Shown here piece after piece: positions 26,374 through 35,033 of a stretch of DNA of 64,000 bases. The translations under genes were made by a program, and so were the position numbers. Source of the stretch: Desulfosoma caldarium. Its GTDB lineage: Bacteria > Desulfobacterota > Syntrophobacteria > Syntrophobacterales > DSM-9756. The notes under the pieces were generated by a model. The model saw only the letters and a program-made list of their open reading frames with translations, had not been told where the DNA came from and did no database searches. Each line of letters opens with the position of its first letter. Position 1 is the stretch's first letter. The stretch is from assembly GCF_003751385.1 (NCBI RefSeq), contig NZ_RJVA01000011.1, positions 192,412-256,411 on the forward strand, written 5' to 3'.

Positions 26374-27349
26374 GGGGTACCTCCCACAAAAAGGAACGAA
26401 AAGCGATTTCCAAATCTTCCATGAGTTCATGGGCCGATTCGTAAAACACTTCCGCCCCGGCGGCAAAGTGCATGAGCACCTTGTTGAGCGTTTCGCGCAG
26501 GTAGGGAAAGATCTTTTTGAGGTTCATGAGGCGGTTGGGAAAAAAGAGTGAAAAGTCCTCTTCCCGCAGCGTGGACAAGGCAGCGTGCAGAGGAGATCGA
26601 GGCGATTTCAGATCGTGCAGGGTGTGAAAACCCTTTCCGGCCGCAAACAAAAGAATGTTGCCCAAGCCGAACAGGTCCACTCCATAGGGCTGGCCAGGCC
26701 ATTCGTAAGTGTAATCGAAATCGATCCAGCAATATCGTCCGGTGTTGTGTTCCACAATCAGGTGATCGTTACGAATATCCCCGTGAATTTCTCCCATCTG
26801 GTGCAGGTCCTTGATGGCATAAAAAGCCTTCATGAGATGGGTGAAAAGGCCGGGAAAGACTTCGTAGTAATAGGTTTCATGATCCATGGGTAGGTCGTGC
26901 ACCATGTCGTAAAAGGTCTTGCCCGCAATGCGTTCGATGACCCGCACGGGGTTGTGCGCCTCGTCGTAGAGGGTGATGCCCTGCATGAAGCGGGCGTCGC
27001 CCGCTGTCCGTTCCAGGATTCGAGATTCCTTATGGGGGCTGCGAAAGCATCGAATGCGTTCTTCACCCAGATGCATCGTGAAGGATTCCAAGAAAGCCAG
27101 CTTCAGGATTTTCACCGAGCCGTCGTTCAGGTCCACCACCCGCTTGACCCAAAACTTGGGTTCGCCGTCGAGGCCGAACCGGCCCTCAAATTCTTCTCCC
27201 TTGACGTAAAACAAGCGCCCTTCCACGGCGATGCAATCCCCGGCCCTGATGTCCATGAACTGGGTGGTGTCCGTGTGAATGCGAAGGTTTTCCGGCACCG
27301 AGAAGGGCGTGTGGAGACGGATCAAATCGCGCACATGGGAAAGCGACAT
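26363..27349 (-). CDS. Protein-kinase-like protein coupled to a universal stress gene
   Basis: 328 residues with a kinase fold pattern: MGEIHGDIRNDHLIVEHN is a catalytic-loop candidate (HGD) and WIDFDYTY stands in place of DFG. In the loop HGDIRNDH the usual metal-binding Asn of HxDxxxxN is His. No clear glycine-rich loop is seen. The first ~120 residues contain a region rich in acidic and aromatic residues. The start at 27349 follows AAAGGA; a longer frame to 27646 is the shadow of the next gene. Operon with the UspA gene suggests stress signalling (inference). Activity is uncertain. Confidence 0.68.
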   Translation of the reverse strand: MSLSHVRDLIRLHTPFSVPENLRIHTDTTQFMDIRAGDCIAVEGRLFYVKGEEFEGRFGLDGEPKFWVKRVVDLNDGSVKILKLAFLESFTMHLGEERIRCFRSPHKESRILERTAGDARFMQGITLYDEAHNPVRVIERIAGKTFYDMVHDLPMDHETYYYEVFPGLFTHLMKAFYAIKDLHQMGEIHGDIRNDHLIVEHNTGRYCWIDFDYTYEWPGQPYGVDLFGLGNILLFAAGKGFHTLHDLKSPRSPLHAALSTLREEDFSLFFPNRLMNLKKIFPYLRETLNKVLMHFAAGAEVFYESAHELMEDLEIAFRSFLWEVPHGP

Positions 27350-27374
27350 GGCACTCATTTCCTTTCGCGTCCAC

Positions 27375-28721
27375 TTATGAAGCCTCGCGTTGAAGAACAC
27401 TTCGCGCAGCCAGCATGCCGCTGACGGAGGCCTGCAGCAGGCCTCGAGTGATTCCCGCGCCGTCTCCGGCGGCGAACAGGTTGCGGATGGGTGTTTCCAA
27501 CCGATCGTTGAGCTGAATGCGATGGGAGTAGAACTTGACTTCGACACCGTAAAGCAAGGTATGGCGTGAGGCGGTGCCGGGGGCGATCTTGTCCAGGGCC
27601 TGCAGCATTTCCACAAGACCCAGCAGGTGCCGGTATGGAAACACATAGCTTAAGTCTCCGGGAACGGCCTCTTTGAGCGTCGGTCGCGTGAGGCATCGGG
27701 CCAGGCGTTCCCGAGTGGTGCGCCGCCCGGCCATAAGGTCTCCCAGGCGCTGCACGATAACACCTTTGCCCAACAGGTTGGCCAGCCGAGCGATATAGCG
27801 TCCGTAAGCGATGGGATCGTCAAAGGGTTCCGTAAAGGCACTGCTCACCAGCAGGGCGAAGTTGGTGTTGGCCGTCTTTTTGCCGGCATAACTGTGGCCG
27901 TTGACCGTGATCATGGAGCCGTTGCTTTCCTGGACCACTTCGCCATAAGGATTCATGCAAAAGGTGCGCACCTTATCGTCAAAGGTTTTGGTAAAGTAGA
28001 TAAGCTTGGACTCGTAACTGATGTCGGTGATGTGCTTAAAGACGACGGCCGGTAGTTCCACGCGCACGCCGATGTCCACGGGGCTTGCCTGGCTGGGAAG
28101 TCCCAGGATTTGAGCTTGTTCCTTCATCCATGGAGCGCCCGATCGGCCGGGAGCGGCGATGACGTAACGGCAGCGCACAAGGCGACCGTCGGACAGTTCC
28201 ACGCCCCGCACGGCGCCTTCTTCGGCCAGGATGCGCACGGCTTGGCATTGCGTGCGAATGTGCACCGATTTTTCCACCGCTTTTTTCAGTCGATCCAGCA
28301 CGATCATGCAGTTTTCCGTGCCGATATGTCGCACGGTCATGGGAATGAGTTCCAAATCGGCCAGTCGCGCGCGATCGGCCAGTTCCTCCACCTGCGGCGT
28401 CATGCCTCCATAGAGGCGGTCCGGAGCACCGAAACGCACGTAGACGGCATCGGCTTCGTGAAGAAGTTCTTTCAGGGCGGCCGTGCCCACAAGATCGGCG
28501 AGGAATCCTCCCACTTCGGGAGAAAGCGTGAGCTTTCCGTCGCTAAAAGCTCCTGCGCCGCCCCAGCCGCACAGCATGTCGTTGGCCCCACGGCGCGCTC
28601 GGTCCTTGAGGTCCTTGCCTTGTTCCACGAGAAGAACGGGAGACAGGCCGGCTTCGGCCAATGTCAGAGCCGCAAAGATTCCCGCCGGGCCCGCTCCGAT
28701 AATCACCACCACATAATCCAT
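27375..28721 (-). CDS. FAD-dependent oxidoreductase (COG2509 type)
   Basis: 448 residues. The dinucleotide-binding motif VVIIGAGPAGIFAALTLAEAG opens the protein. GWGGAGAFSDGKLTLSPEVGG and the C-terminal NLFAAGDGAGITRGLLQA (second FAD contact) mark it as the FAD-dependent dehydrogenase group of unknown substrate. The ATG at 28721 follows AAAGGA by ten bases. It is probably the first gene of this minus-strand group. Confidence 0.85.
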   Translation of the reverse strand: MDYVVVIIGAGPAGIFAALTLAEAGLSPVLLVEQGKDLKDRARRGANDMLCGWGGAGAFSDGKLTLSPEVGGFLADLVGTAALKELLHEADAVYVRFGAPDRLYGGMTPQVEELADRARLADLELIPMTVRHIGTENCMIVLDRLKKAVEKSVHIRTQCQAVRILAEEGAVRGVELSDGRLVRCRYVIAAPGRSGAPWMKEQAQILGLPSQASPVDIGVRVELPAVVFKHITDISYESKLIYFTKTFDDKVRTFCMNPYGEVVQESNGSMITVNGHSYAGKKTANTNFALLVSSAFTEPFDDPIAYGRYIARLANLLGKGVIVQRLGDLMAGRRTTRERLARCLTRPTLKEAVPGDLSYVFPYRHLLGLVEMLQALDKIAPGTASRHTLLYGVEVKFYSHRIQLNDRLETPIRNLFAAGDGAGITRGLLQASVSGMLAARSVLQREAS

Positions 28722-28996
28722 GCTCGCACGTCCTTTGACCAAAGGTTCACCCAGGCTATGGAACCGATGGAAGGCACCCTAGCAAACGAGAAAAAGGACG
28801 GCAAAGGAGTTTCTTCACGCCCCATAAGAATCTGATTGACAGCGAATCCACTCTACTACCTACCTAATTTGAGCATTCTGAAGCAAGATAGAGCCGACGA
28901 TCGTCTGCCTGACCATCGAAGCGTCGATTTGGGCACGCCGATGGCCACCTTTAAGGTACTGACTGTGCATTTTTTGCGGATGAGCGCTGATGTTTC

Positions 28997-29340
28997 GTGT
29001 ATCGTCAAATTTACGATGGGATAAACGAGTTCTTGAAACCCGCCTCCCTTGACCACGGCCCCTTCCAGGCAAACGCCCGGCATTTTAAGGTCAGCGAAGG
29101 GCTGAATGGGGAAATGCGGTTAAATGACGCCGGGAAAATGGCGCGCGAGGAATGGTTGGCCTCGGCGTCTATCCGCACGTCACAAGGGTTAGACGAACGC
29201 GAATTTGTGGTCATGCCCAATCATGCGCACGGCAATTTGGATTGCGAATACCGTCGGGGCGACCCGCCTGTAGGGGCGACCCGGCGTGTAGGGGCGACCC
29301 GGCGGGTCGCCCCGACTTTAGGTATTAGAAAGCATGAGGC
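28997..29340 (+). pseudogene. Remnant of a REP-associated (Y1/IS200-like) transposase
   Basis: Translation gives EMRLNDAGKMAREEWLASAS and EREFVVMPNHAHGN. These match the pattern LNDAGxMVxxEW...EFVVMPNHxHG of RAYT/TnpA-type transposases, including the HxH metal-binding pair of the HUH fold (HAH). The catalytic tyrosine half is missing. The frame then runs through three head-to-tail REP half-sites (29254-29313) and on into cbiD, giving a false long fusion. No ribosome site supports translation. Confidence 0.75.
29254..29313. repeat. REP palindrome cluster
   Basis: Three repeated units of GGGGCGACCCG(C/G) lie at about 29256, 29273 and 29291. The last forms a perfect palindrome at 29291-29313 with arms GGGGCGACC/GGTCGCCCC and a 5-base loop. 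It lies inside the transposase remnant and 50 bases ahead of cbiD, so it could affect the leader of the cobalamin operon. Confidence 0.8.
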
Positions 29341-29365
29341 CGCTAAAGGAAAGGAGCCAAAAAAA

Positions 29366-30715
29366 GTGCAGAAAAGATCTGGCGGCGAAGCGCCCGGGCG
29401 GACAGCGCGCCGTCGACTGCGAAAAGGCTTCAGCACGGGTACCGCCATGACGGCGGCGGCCCGGGCCGCTTTGCGCACCATCCTTTCGGGGAGCGCTCCA
29501 TCATGGGTCGCCGTTCGTCTGCCGTTGGGGTATTATCTTGCGGTGCCTGCGACCCTTGAGTTCCGCGGAAACCTGGCGGCGCGCGCGGTTGTCATCAAGG
29601 ATGCCGGCGATGACCCCGACGTTACAGACAAGGCTGCCGTGGCCGTGCACGTCACCATGACGTGGGCGAACCCGATGAGCCCCGCGGGCTATGAGCGCGC
29701 ACGAGGCGGGCCTACAGCCCAAATGCCGTCGGCGACCGTTGTGCTAGCGGCCGGCCTCGGCGTCGGCGTGGTGACCAAACCCGGACTTCCGGTGCCCGTG
29801 GGAGAACCCGCCGTGAACCCGACGCCTCGCGCCATGCTGGTTCAAAACCTGGAGGAAGAACTGGAACAGTCGCCGAATCTGAAGGGTTTTTTCAGCTGCA
29901 AAACGTGTGCTTACTGCGCGCCGGTCGAACTTCGAAAACCCACCGGTCCAACGGTTCGGCTTTCGCTGAGGCCGTCTGTGCCTGTGCCCCCATCATTGAC
30001 GATCCATGCGGAGGTTTCTGTGGCTCAAGGGGAACATCTGGCGCGTCGAACCCTGAATCCACGACTGGGGATCGTGGGAGGGCTATCCATTCTGGGCACC
30101 ACGGGACTGGTGAAACCCGTGTCCCATGAGGCCTATGAAGAAACCATTGTTTCGGCGCTCAATGTGGCCAAAGCCGCCGGCTGTAACACGGTTGTGTTGA
30201 GTACCGGTGGAAAGAGCGAGAAGCTGGCCCAAAGACTTCTGGCCCAGGAGCCTTTGGAAGCCTTTGTGCAGATTGCCGATTTTTTTGCCTTTGCGGTTCG
30301 CCAAGTGGCGCGAATGGGTTTTGCCCACCTGGTTCACAGTGTTTTTATCGGCAAAGCCGTCAAAATGGCTTCAGGCTTAGCCTACACCCATGCCCACAAG
30401 GCCGCCATGGACCTTAAGGTTCTGGTGCGATGCGGTGAGCGCGCCGGGGCGCCCGAAGATCTTTTGGACCAGGTGTCCCGCGCCAACACAGCGCGCCATG
30501 CTCTGCAGATTCTCATCAACGCCAAAGCCCACGCCGTGGTCCAGGAAGTGGCCCATGAGGCCTTGCGGCATTCGCGCCGTTTTGCCGGAAGCGAACGCCC
30601 TCGAATACGGCTCCTGCTTTTTAATGACGACGGTACGCTGCTTACCGACGTCACCGAGCCCGGTGGAGTCGAGGCCCCTGCCACTGACGGAGCAAACCAT
30701 GTCCCGAAACCCTGA
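29366..30715 (+). CDS. cbiD: Cobalt-precorrin-5B C1-methyltransferase
   Basis: 449 residues; acts in the anaerobic (early cobalt insertion) cobalamin pathway. The signature RKGFSTGTAMTAAARAA is near the N-terminus, with GVGVVTKPGLPVPVGEPAVN and GLSILGTTGLVKP further on. The start is GTG 29366, because AAGGAG at 29351-29356 stands nine bases upstream; the frame is open far upstream through a transposase remnant. It is somewhat longer than the usual 360-400 residues, the excess being at the N-terminus and in an insert around PSSWVAV. First gene of the cbi operon. Confidence 0.93.
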   Translation: MQKRSGGEAPGRTARRRLRKGFSTGTAMTAAARAALRTILSGSAPSWVAVRLPLGYYLAVPATLEFRGNLAARAVVIKDAGDDPDVTDKAAVAVHVTMTWANPMSPAGYERARGGPTAQMPSATVVLAAGLGVGVVTKPGLPVPVGEPAVNPTPRAMLVQNLEEELEQSPNLKGFFSCKTCAYCAPVELRKPTGPTVRLSLRPSVPVPPSLTIHAEVSVAQGEHLARRTLNPRLGIVGGLSILGTTGLVKPVSHEAYEETIVSALNVAKAAGCNTVVLSTGGKSEKLAQRLLAQEPLEAFVQIADFFAFAVRQVARMGFAHLVHSVFIGKAVKMASGLAYTHAHKAAMDLKVLVRCGERAGAPEDLLDQVSRANTARHALQILINAKAHAVVQEVAHEALRHSRRFAGSERPRIRLLLFNDDGTLLTDVTEPGGVEAPATDGANHVPKP

Positions 30716-32060
30716 ACAATGGACGCCGCCACTCATTGCCGTCGTTGGCATCGGCACCGGGCCCAAGACCTGTGCGCTGGAAGGCCTTCAATGGATTCAG
30801 CGGGCAGAAATCCTTGTGGGAGGAACGAGGCATCTGGCGTTCTTTGCCGATCATCCCGGTGAAAAGATGCCTCTTCGAGGGTCCATGAAAAGCCTTGTGG
30901 AAACGGTGGAGTCTTTGTCGCGCCAAAGGCGCGTGGCGGTTTTGGCGTCGGGGGATCCCCTGTTTTTCGGTATCGGACGAACCCTGACAAGCATGCTTCC
31001 GGCCGATCGGTTGCATTTCATTCCTGGGCCAACATCCGTTCAGAGCCTTTGTGCGGCGCTGGCCAGGCCGTGGGAAGACGTGCGCGTTTTTAGCTTGCAC
31101 GGTCGAGAAAGTAGCCTGGAATGGATGTGGTTTCTGCGTCAGGGATACCCGGTGGCCCTTTTGACGGACGAAGAGCATGGTCCGCCATGGATTGCGCAGC
31201 ACCTGGTTCGTGCCGGCTTGGACGGCTTTGACCTGATCGTGGGGGAGGACCTGGGGCTTCCTTCAGAAAAAATCCGCCGCATGACGCCGCACGATGCCGT
31301 CACGGCGGACTTTTCCCCGCTTACCGTGGTTCTCCTCGGCGAACCTGGGCTCCAGGACGGTCCCCAAAAAGATTCGGAACGCTGCGCCCCTTTCAAACAG
31401 GAGGCCCCGGCTGAAAAAACCCTTGAAGCGGTATCAGGACCGGATTGCAACGGGCCTCACAAATCGGCCGGCGCCGTGGCCTTGGGTGTGCCGGACACGG
31501 CCTTTGTGCACCGCGCGGGCCTCATTACCAAAAGGGAAGTGCGGGTCCTGGCCCTGTCCATGCTTCGACTCGGCCCAGGCCAGGTCCTGTGGGATCTGGG
31601 CGCCGGCAGCGGCTCGATGTCTGTGGAAGCGGCCCTCCTTTGCCCGCTACACAGCGTCTGGGCTGTGGAAAAGGTTCCGGAACGGGCCGAGGATATCAGG
31701 AAAAATGTGCGGCGATTTCACTGTGGACAAGTTCAGGTGATCGAAGGGGAGGCTTTGCACGTCGTGGAGCGCTTGCCTGCGCCGCACCGCGTTTTCGTGG
31801 GTGGATCCGGCGGCACCCTGCCCGCGCTACTTCGAGCTGTTTGGAATCGACTGGCGCCCTTGGGCCGCATCGTGGTGGCGGCCGTAACCTGGCAAAGCCT
31901 GCAGGACGTGGACACCTTCAGCCGATCCAACGGTATTGCCTTGGAAGCGCTCCAAGTGCAGGTCAACCGAGCGGTGCCCGTGGGATCCTCGGTGCGGTTC
32001 GAAGCGCTGAACCCTGTTTTCTTGTGTTCCATGGAAAAGAGTGGCACAGTGAACGTCTAA
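30699..32060 (+). CDS. cobL: Precorrin-6Y C5,15-methyltransferase, CbiE-CbiT fusion (CobL)
   Basis: 453 residues. Residues 12-205 are a tetrapyrrole methylase (VVGIGTGPK, ASGDPLFFGIG, IPGPTSVQSL), the CbiE part. A poorly conserved linker of ~60 residues follows. From about 265 is a class I SAM methyltransferase, CbiT (HRAGLITKREVR, LWDLGAGSGSMSVEAA, FVGGSGGTLP), which also decarboxylates. The ATG at 30699 overlaps the end of cbiD by 17 bases. The long frame opening at 30390 is not real upstream of this ATG. Confidence 0.94.
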   Translation: MSRNPEQWTPPLIAVVGIGTGPKTCALEGLQWIQRAEILVGGTRHLAFFADHPGEKMPLRGSMKSLVETVESLSRQRRVAVLASGDPLFFGIGRTLTSMLPADRLHFIPGPTSVQSLCAALARPWEDVRVFSLHGRESSLEWMWFLRQGYPVALLTDEEHGPPWIAQHLVRAGLDGFDLIVGEDLGLPSEKIRRMTPHDAVTADFSPLTVVLLGEPGLQDGPQKDSERCAPFKQEAPAEKTLEAVSGPDCNGPHKSAGAVALGVPDTAFVHRAGLITKREVRVLALSMLRLGPGQVLWDLGAGSGSMSVEAALLCPLHSVWAVEKVPERAEDIRKNVRRFHCGQVQVIEGEALHVVERLPAPHRVFVGGSGGTLPALLRAVWNRLAPLGRIVVAAVTWQSLQDVDTFSRSNGIALEALQVQVNRAVPVGSSVRFEALNPVFLCSMEKSGTVNV

Positions 32061-32080
32061 GTCCTGATAAGGGAGGCTTT

Positions 32081-32905
32081 ATGCATCGCTGCGGTAACGC
32101 ACAGGGTCTGCCATCGAAGGCCCCCGACGAACGAACCGAACCGTGCCTCGTGGCCTTCGTGGGAGCTGGTCCGGGAGACCCGGAACTGATCACGGTGAAA
32201 GGTCGCAGGCGCCTTGGCGATGCGGACCTGGTGATCTACGCCGGGTCCCTGGTCCCACAGGACCTTCTCCAGATGTGCAAGCCCGGCACAACATTCATGG
32301 ACAGCGCATCCATGACCTTGGAAGAAACCCATGACGCCATCATGAACGCGGTGCGACGTGGGCTCAAAGTGGTGCGGCTTCACACAGGAGATCCGAGCCT
32401 CTACGGGGCCGTTCACGAACAGATGCGGCTTTTGGATGAAGCGGGTGTGGCCTACGAAGTGGTTCCCGGCGTGTCCGCGGTTTTTGCGGCAGCGGCTGAA
32501 CTGCGGAGCCAATTGACCGTGCCCGAGGTGTCCCAGACGCTCATCGTGACGCGGGCGGCAGGAAAGACCCCGGTGCCTGAGCGGGAATCTTTGGAGCGCT
32601 TGGCGGCCCACGGCGCCACCCTGGCCATCTATCTCAGCGTGCATGACATTGAGCGCGTGGTTCGAACGCTCAGCGCTTGGTATGCTGCCCATACGCCGGT
32701 GGTGGTGGCCTATCGGGTGAGTTGGCCGGATCAGATCCTTCTGCGCGGCACTTTGGACAACATTGCCGAAAAGGTGCGCCACGCCGGCATTCGACGACAT
32801 GCCTTGATCCTGGTCGGAGACGTTTTCCAGGAAGTGCGCCCTCACGTGCGATCGCGACTCTACGACGGGTCTTTTGCCCATGGCTATCGAGACGCCCGCT
32901 CTTGA
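32081..32905 (+). CDS. cbiF: Precorrin-4 C11-methyltransferase
   Basis: 274 residues. Tetrapyrrole methylase with VGAGPGDPELITVKG, the strongly conserved YAGSLVP, HTGDPSLYGA, and VPGVSAVFAAAAELRSQLT followed by QTLIVTRAAGKTPVP, which is diagnostic for CbiF/CobM. The ATG at 32081 has GGGAGG upstream. It overlaps the start of cbiG by 26 bases. Confidence 0.95.
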   Translation: MHRCGNAQGLPSKAPDERTEPCLVAFVGAGPGDPELITVKGRRRLGDADLVIYAGSLVPQDLLQMCKPGTTFMDSASMTLEETHDAIMNAVRRGLKVVRLHTGDPSLYGAVHEQMRLLDEAGVAYEVVPGVSAVFAAAAELRSQLTVPEVSQTLIVTRAAGKTPVPERESLERLAAHGATLAIYLSVHDIERVVRTLSAWYAAHTPVVVAYRVSWPDQILLRGTLDNIAEKVRHAGIRRHALILVGDVFQEVRPHVRSRLYDGSFAHGYRDARS

Positions 32906-34028
32906 TATGCCTCAGCCCATTGCCGTAGTGTCCATCACGCGGCAGGCAACGGGTTTGGCATTGCGCCTCAAAGAAACCTTGCCCGGCTCTACGGCCTATG
33001 TTCCGGCCCGTCACGGTTTTGCCGTGGCCATGGGAGCCCGACCCTACGATCGGCTTCGCGACCTTTTTCCAGAGCTATGGGGACAATACCGAGTTTTGGT
33101 GTGCATCATGGCCGCCGGCATCGTGGTGCGTGCCACGGCGCCCCTGCTGCGTTCCAAGACTTTGGATCCTGCAGTGGTCGTGGTGGACGAGCGAGGGCAG
33201 TATGTGATCAGTTTGCTTTCCGGCCATGTGGGAGGCGCCAACCGAGCGGCGCGCGTCGTGGCCTCTCTTTTGGGCGCTCAAGCCGTCATCACCACCGGCT
33301 CGGATGTGTGCCAAAAGCCGGCCCTGGATTCCATGGCTTTGGCCCTGGGTTTGGACATGGAAGACATGACCTGGGCAGCCCGCGTGACGACGGCCATCCT
33401 GGACGACGAACCCTTTTGGATTTACGATCCCGACGGTCATTTGGCTCCATACCGGGCAGCACTCAAGACGGCCGAGTGGGTGGGGGAGTCGGCCTTTGTG
33501 GCCGAAAGGGATGGCTTCGATGCGTGGACACCCACGCCGTCTCGAGCGGCGTGGAATTCATGCGGTGTGGATCCGCGCAGCGTTCCTGGCGTGTGGGTGT
33601 CCGAAAGGGAAAAACCGGAATCATTTCGCGCCGTGGTGCTCCGTCCCCGCACGCTGGTTGTCGGTGTGGGCTGTAACCGAAACACGCCGACTCAGGAAAT
33701 TGTCGAAGCGGTGCGGGACGTCTTTCAGCGCCATCATCTGGCCACAAAGGCGGTTCGAACCTTGGCCAGTGTAGACTTAAAGGAACGGGAACCGGGCCTT
33801 CTGGAAGCAGCGCGTGTTTTGGAACGGCCCATCGTCTTCTTGTCGAGACAAACCTTGCAGACTCAACCGGTGCCCAACCCTTCGTCGGTGGTGCATCGCC
33901 ACATAGGAGTCTTTAGCGTATGCGAAGCGGCGGCTCTCAAAGCAGCTCGAACCGGACGACTGATCGTGCCGAAGCAGAGGACTTGCAATGTCACCCTCGC
34001 CGTGGCCAAGGACGGTTGTGGATCGTAA
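32880..34028 (+). CDS. cbiG: Cobalt-precorrin-5A hydrolase
   Basis: 382 residues. Opens the C20 lactone and releases acetaldehyde in the anaerobic B12 pathway. Visible are CIMAAGIVVRATAPLLRSK, DPAVVVVDERGQYVISLLSGHVGGAN (mid and N domains), and the C-terminal domain VVGVGCNRNTP...LASVDLKEREPGLLEAA. ATG 32880 is preferred to TTG 32874. It overlaps cbiF upstream and the cbiH frame downstream. Confidence 0.94.
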   Translation: MAIETPALDMPQPIAVVSITRQATGLALRLKETLPGSTAYVPARHGFAVAMGARPYDRLRDLFPELWGQYRVLVCIMAAGIVVRATAPLLRSKTLDPAVVVVDERGQYVISLLSGHVGGANRAARVVASLLGAQAVITTGSDVCQKPALDSMALALGLDMEDMTWAARVTTAILDDEPFWIYDPDGHLAPYRAALKTAEWVGESAFVAERDGFDAWTPTPSRAAWNSCGVDPRSVPGVWVSEREKPESFRAVVLRPRTLVVGVGCNRNTPTQEIVEAVRDVFQRHHLATKAVRTLASVDLKEREPGLLEAARVLERPIVFLSRQTLQTQPVPNPSSVVHRHIGVFSVCEAAALKAARTGRLIVPKQRTCNVTLAVAKDGCGS

Positions 34029-34792
34029 GCCTTGGACCCGGAGCAGCGGACTATCTCACGCCGAGGGCCGCGGAGGCGCTGCGGCAAGCGCAAGTGGTCG
34101 TGGGCTACAAGACCTATCTGGACCTCATAGAGCCCCTGTTGCACGGAAAAACCGTGCTGGCCAGCGGCATGCGCAAAGAAATCGAGCGGTGCCGGAAAGC
34201 GGTGGAACGGGCCCTCAAAGGCGATGGCGTGGCCCTGGTGTCCGGCGGGGACGCCGGCATTTACGGAATGGCCGGCCTCGTCTTTGATGTGTGTCAAAGC
34301 CTGGGTGTGGCGGTCTGCGACGGCCTTGCGCAGGGCGACGACGCCGGTGAGGCGCTGCCCATAGAGGTCATCCCTGGCGTCGCGGCGTTCAACGCCGCCG
34401 CTTCCCTTTTGGGAGCACCCCTCATGCACGACTTCGCGTCCATCAGCCTAAGCGACCACCTGACGCCCTGGACGGTCATCGAAAAGCGATTGATGGCCGC
34501 GGCGGAAGCCGATTTTGTCATCGCCCTGTATAATCCTCGAAGTGCCTCACGGCCCGACGTGCTGGATCGGGCTCGATCCGTGCTGTTGCGTTACCGATCG
34601 GGGGAGACGCCGGTGGGCGTGGTGCACAGGGCCATGAGGGCAGGGCAACGACACTGGGTCACCACCCTGAAAGATTTGGTCGGCTCGAACGTGGACATGC
34701 AGACGGTGATCCTTGTGGGAAACAGCCAAACCTACCTTTGGAGCGGCTGGATGATCACCCCGCGAGGCTACCTCCAAAAGTACACCCTCTAA
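33920..34792 (+). CDS. cbiH: Precorrin-3B C17-methyltransferase
   Basis: Up to 290 residues. Ring-contraction methylase of the cobalamin pathway: IVSLGPGAADYLTPRAAEAL, VVVGYKTYLDLIEPLL, VSGGDAGIYGMAGLV, VIPGVAAFNAAASLLGAPLMHDF and IALYNPRSASRP are all CbiH/CobJ blocks. The first ~32 residues from ATG 33920 overlap cbiG and look unconserved. TTG 34016 would give a start closer to homologues but has a cramped ribosome site. Last gene of the cbi operon. Confidence 0.93.
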   Translation: MRSGGSQSSSNRTTDRAEAEDLQCHPRRGQGRLWIVSLGPGAADYLTPRAAEALRQAQVVVGYKTYLDLIEPLLHGKTVLASGMRKEIERCRKAVERALKGDGVALVSGGDAGIYGMAGLVFDVCQSLGVAVCDGLAQGDDAGEALPIEVIPGVAAFNAAASLLGAPLMHDFASISLSDHLTPWTVIEKRLMAAAEADFVIALYNPRSASRPDVLDRARSVLLRYRSGETPVGVVHRAMRAGQRHWVTTLKDLVGSNVDMQTVILVGNSQTYLWSGWMITPRGYLQKYTL

Positions 34793-34803
34793 CCAATGAC
34801 CAA

Positions 34804-34950
34804 TGGGGTCACATCTTGATTTATGCCACAAGGCATTGGGGTCACGTCTTGATTTATGCCATAAATCTAGACAATGGGGCGACTTCTTGAATTATGCCAC
34901 AAAGGTTAAAGCTTCAGGACTCCAGCCAACGCCTGCATGTCTGTTCGAGA
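34804..34950. repeat. Dispersed repeat, left copy of an inverted pair
   Basis: Three copies of GGGGTCACATCTTGATTTA-like sequence, each ending near ATGCC, start at 34805, 34838 and 34876. A segment containing GCTTCAGGACTCCAGCCAA follows. The reverse complement of the third unit plus that segment occurs at about 47190-47262. No gene is present in 34793-35033. Confidence 0.8.
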
Positions 34951-35033
34951 AGCCTTTTTGGAGGAGCGGTGCACGCCGCGAAACCTTATTCTTCTTTGGA
35001 GTGCTTTGACACAAGCTGTTTACGAACAGGTGC

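Noticed and set aside
28997-30715. 572-residue transposase-CbiD fusion
   Set aside because: The remnant and REP repeats are unlikely to be translated; AAGGAG and GTG at 29366 give a normal CbiD start.
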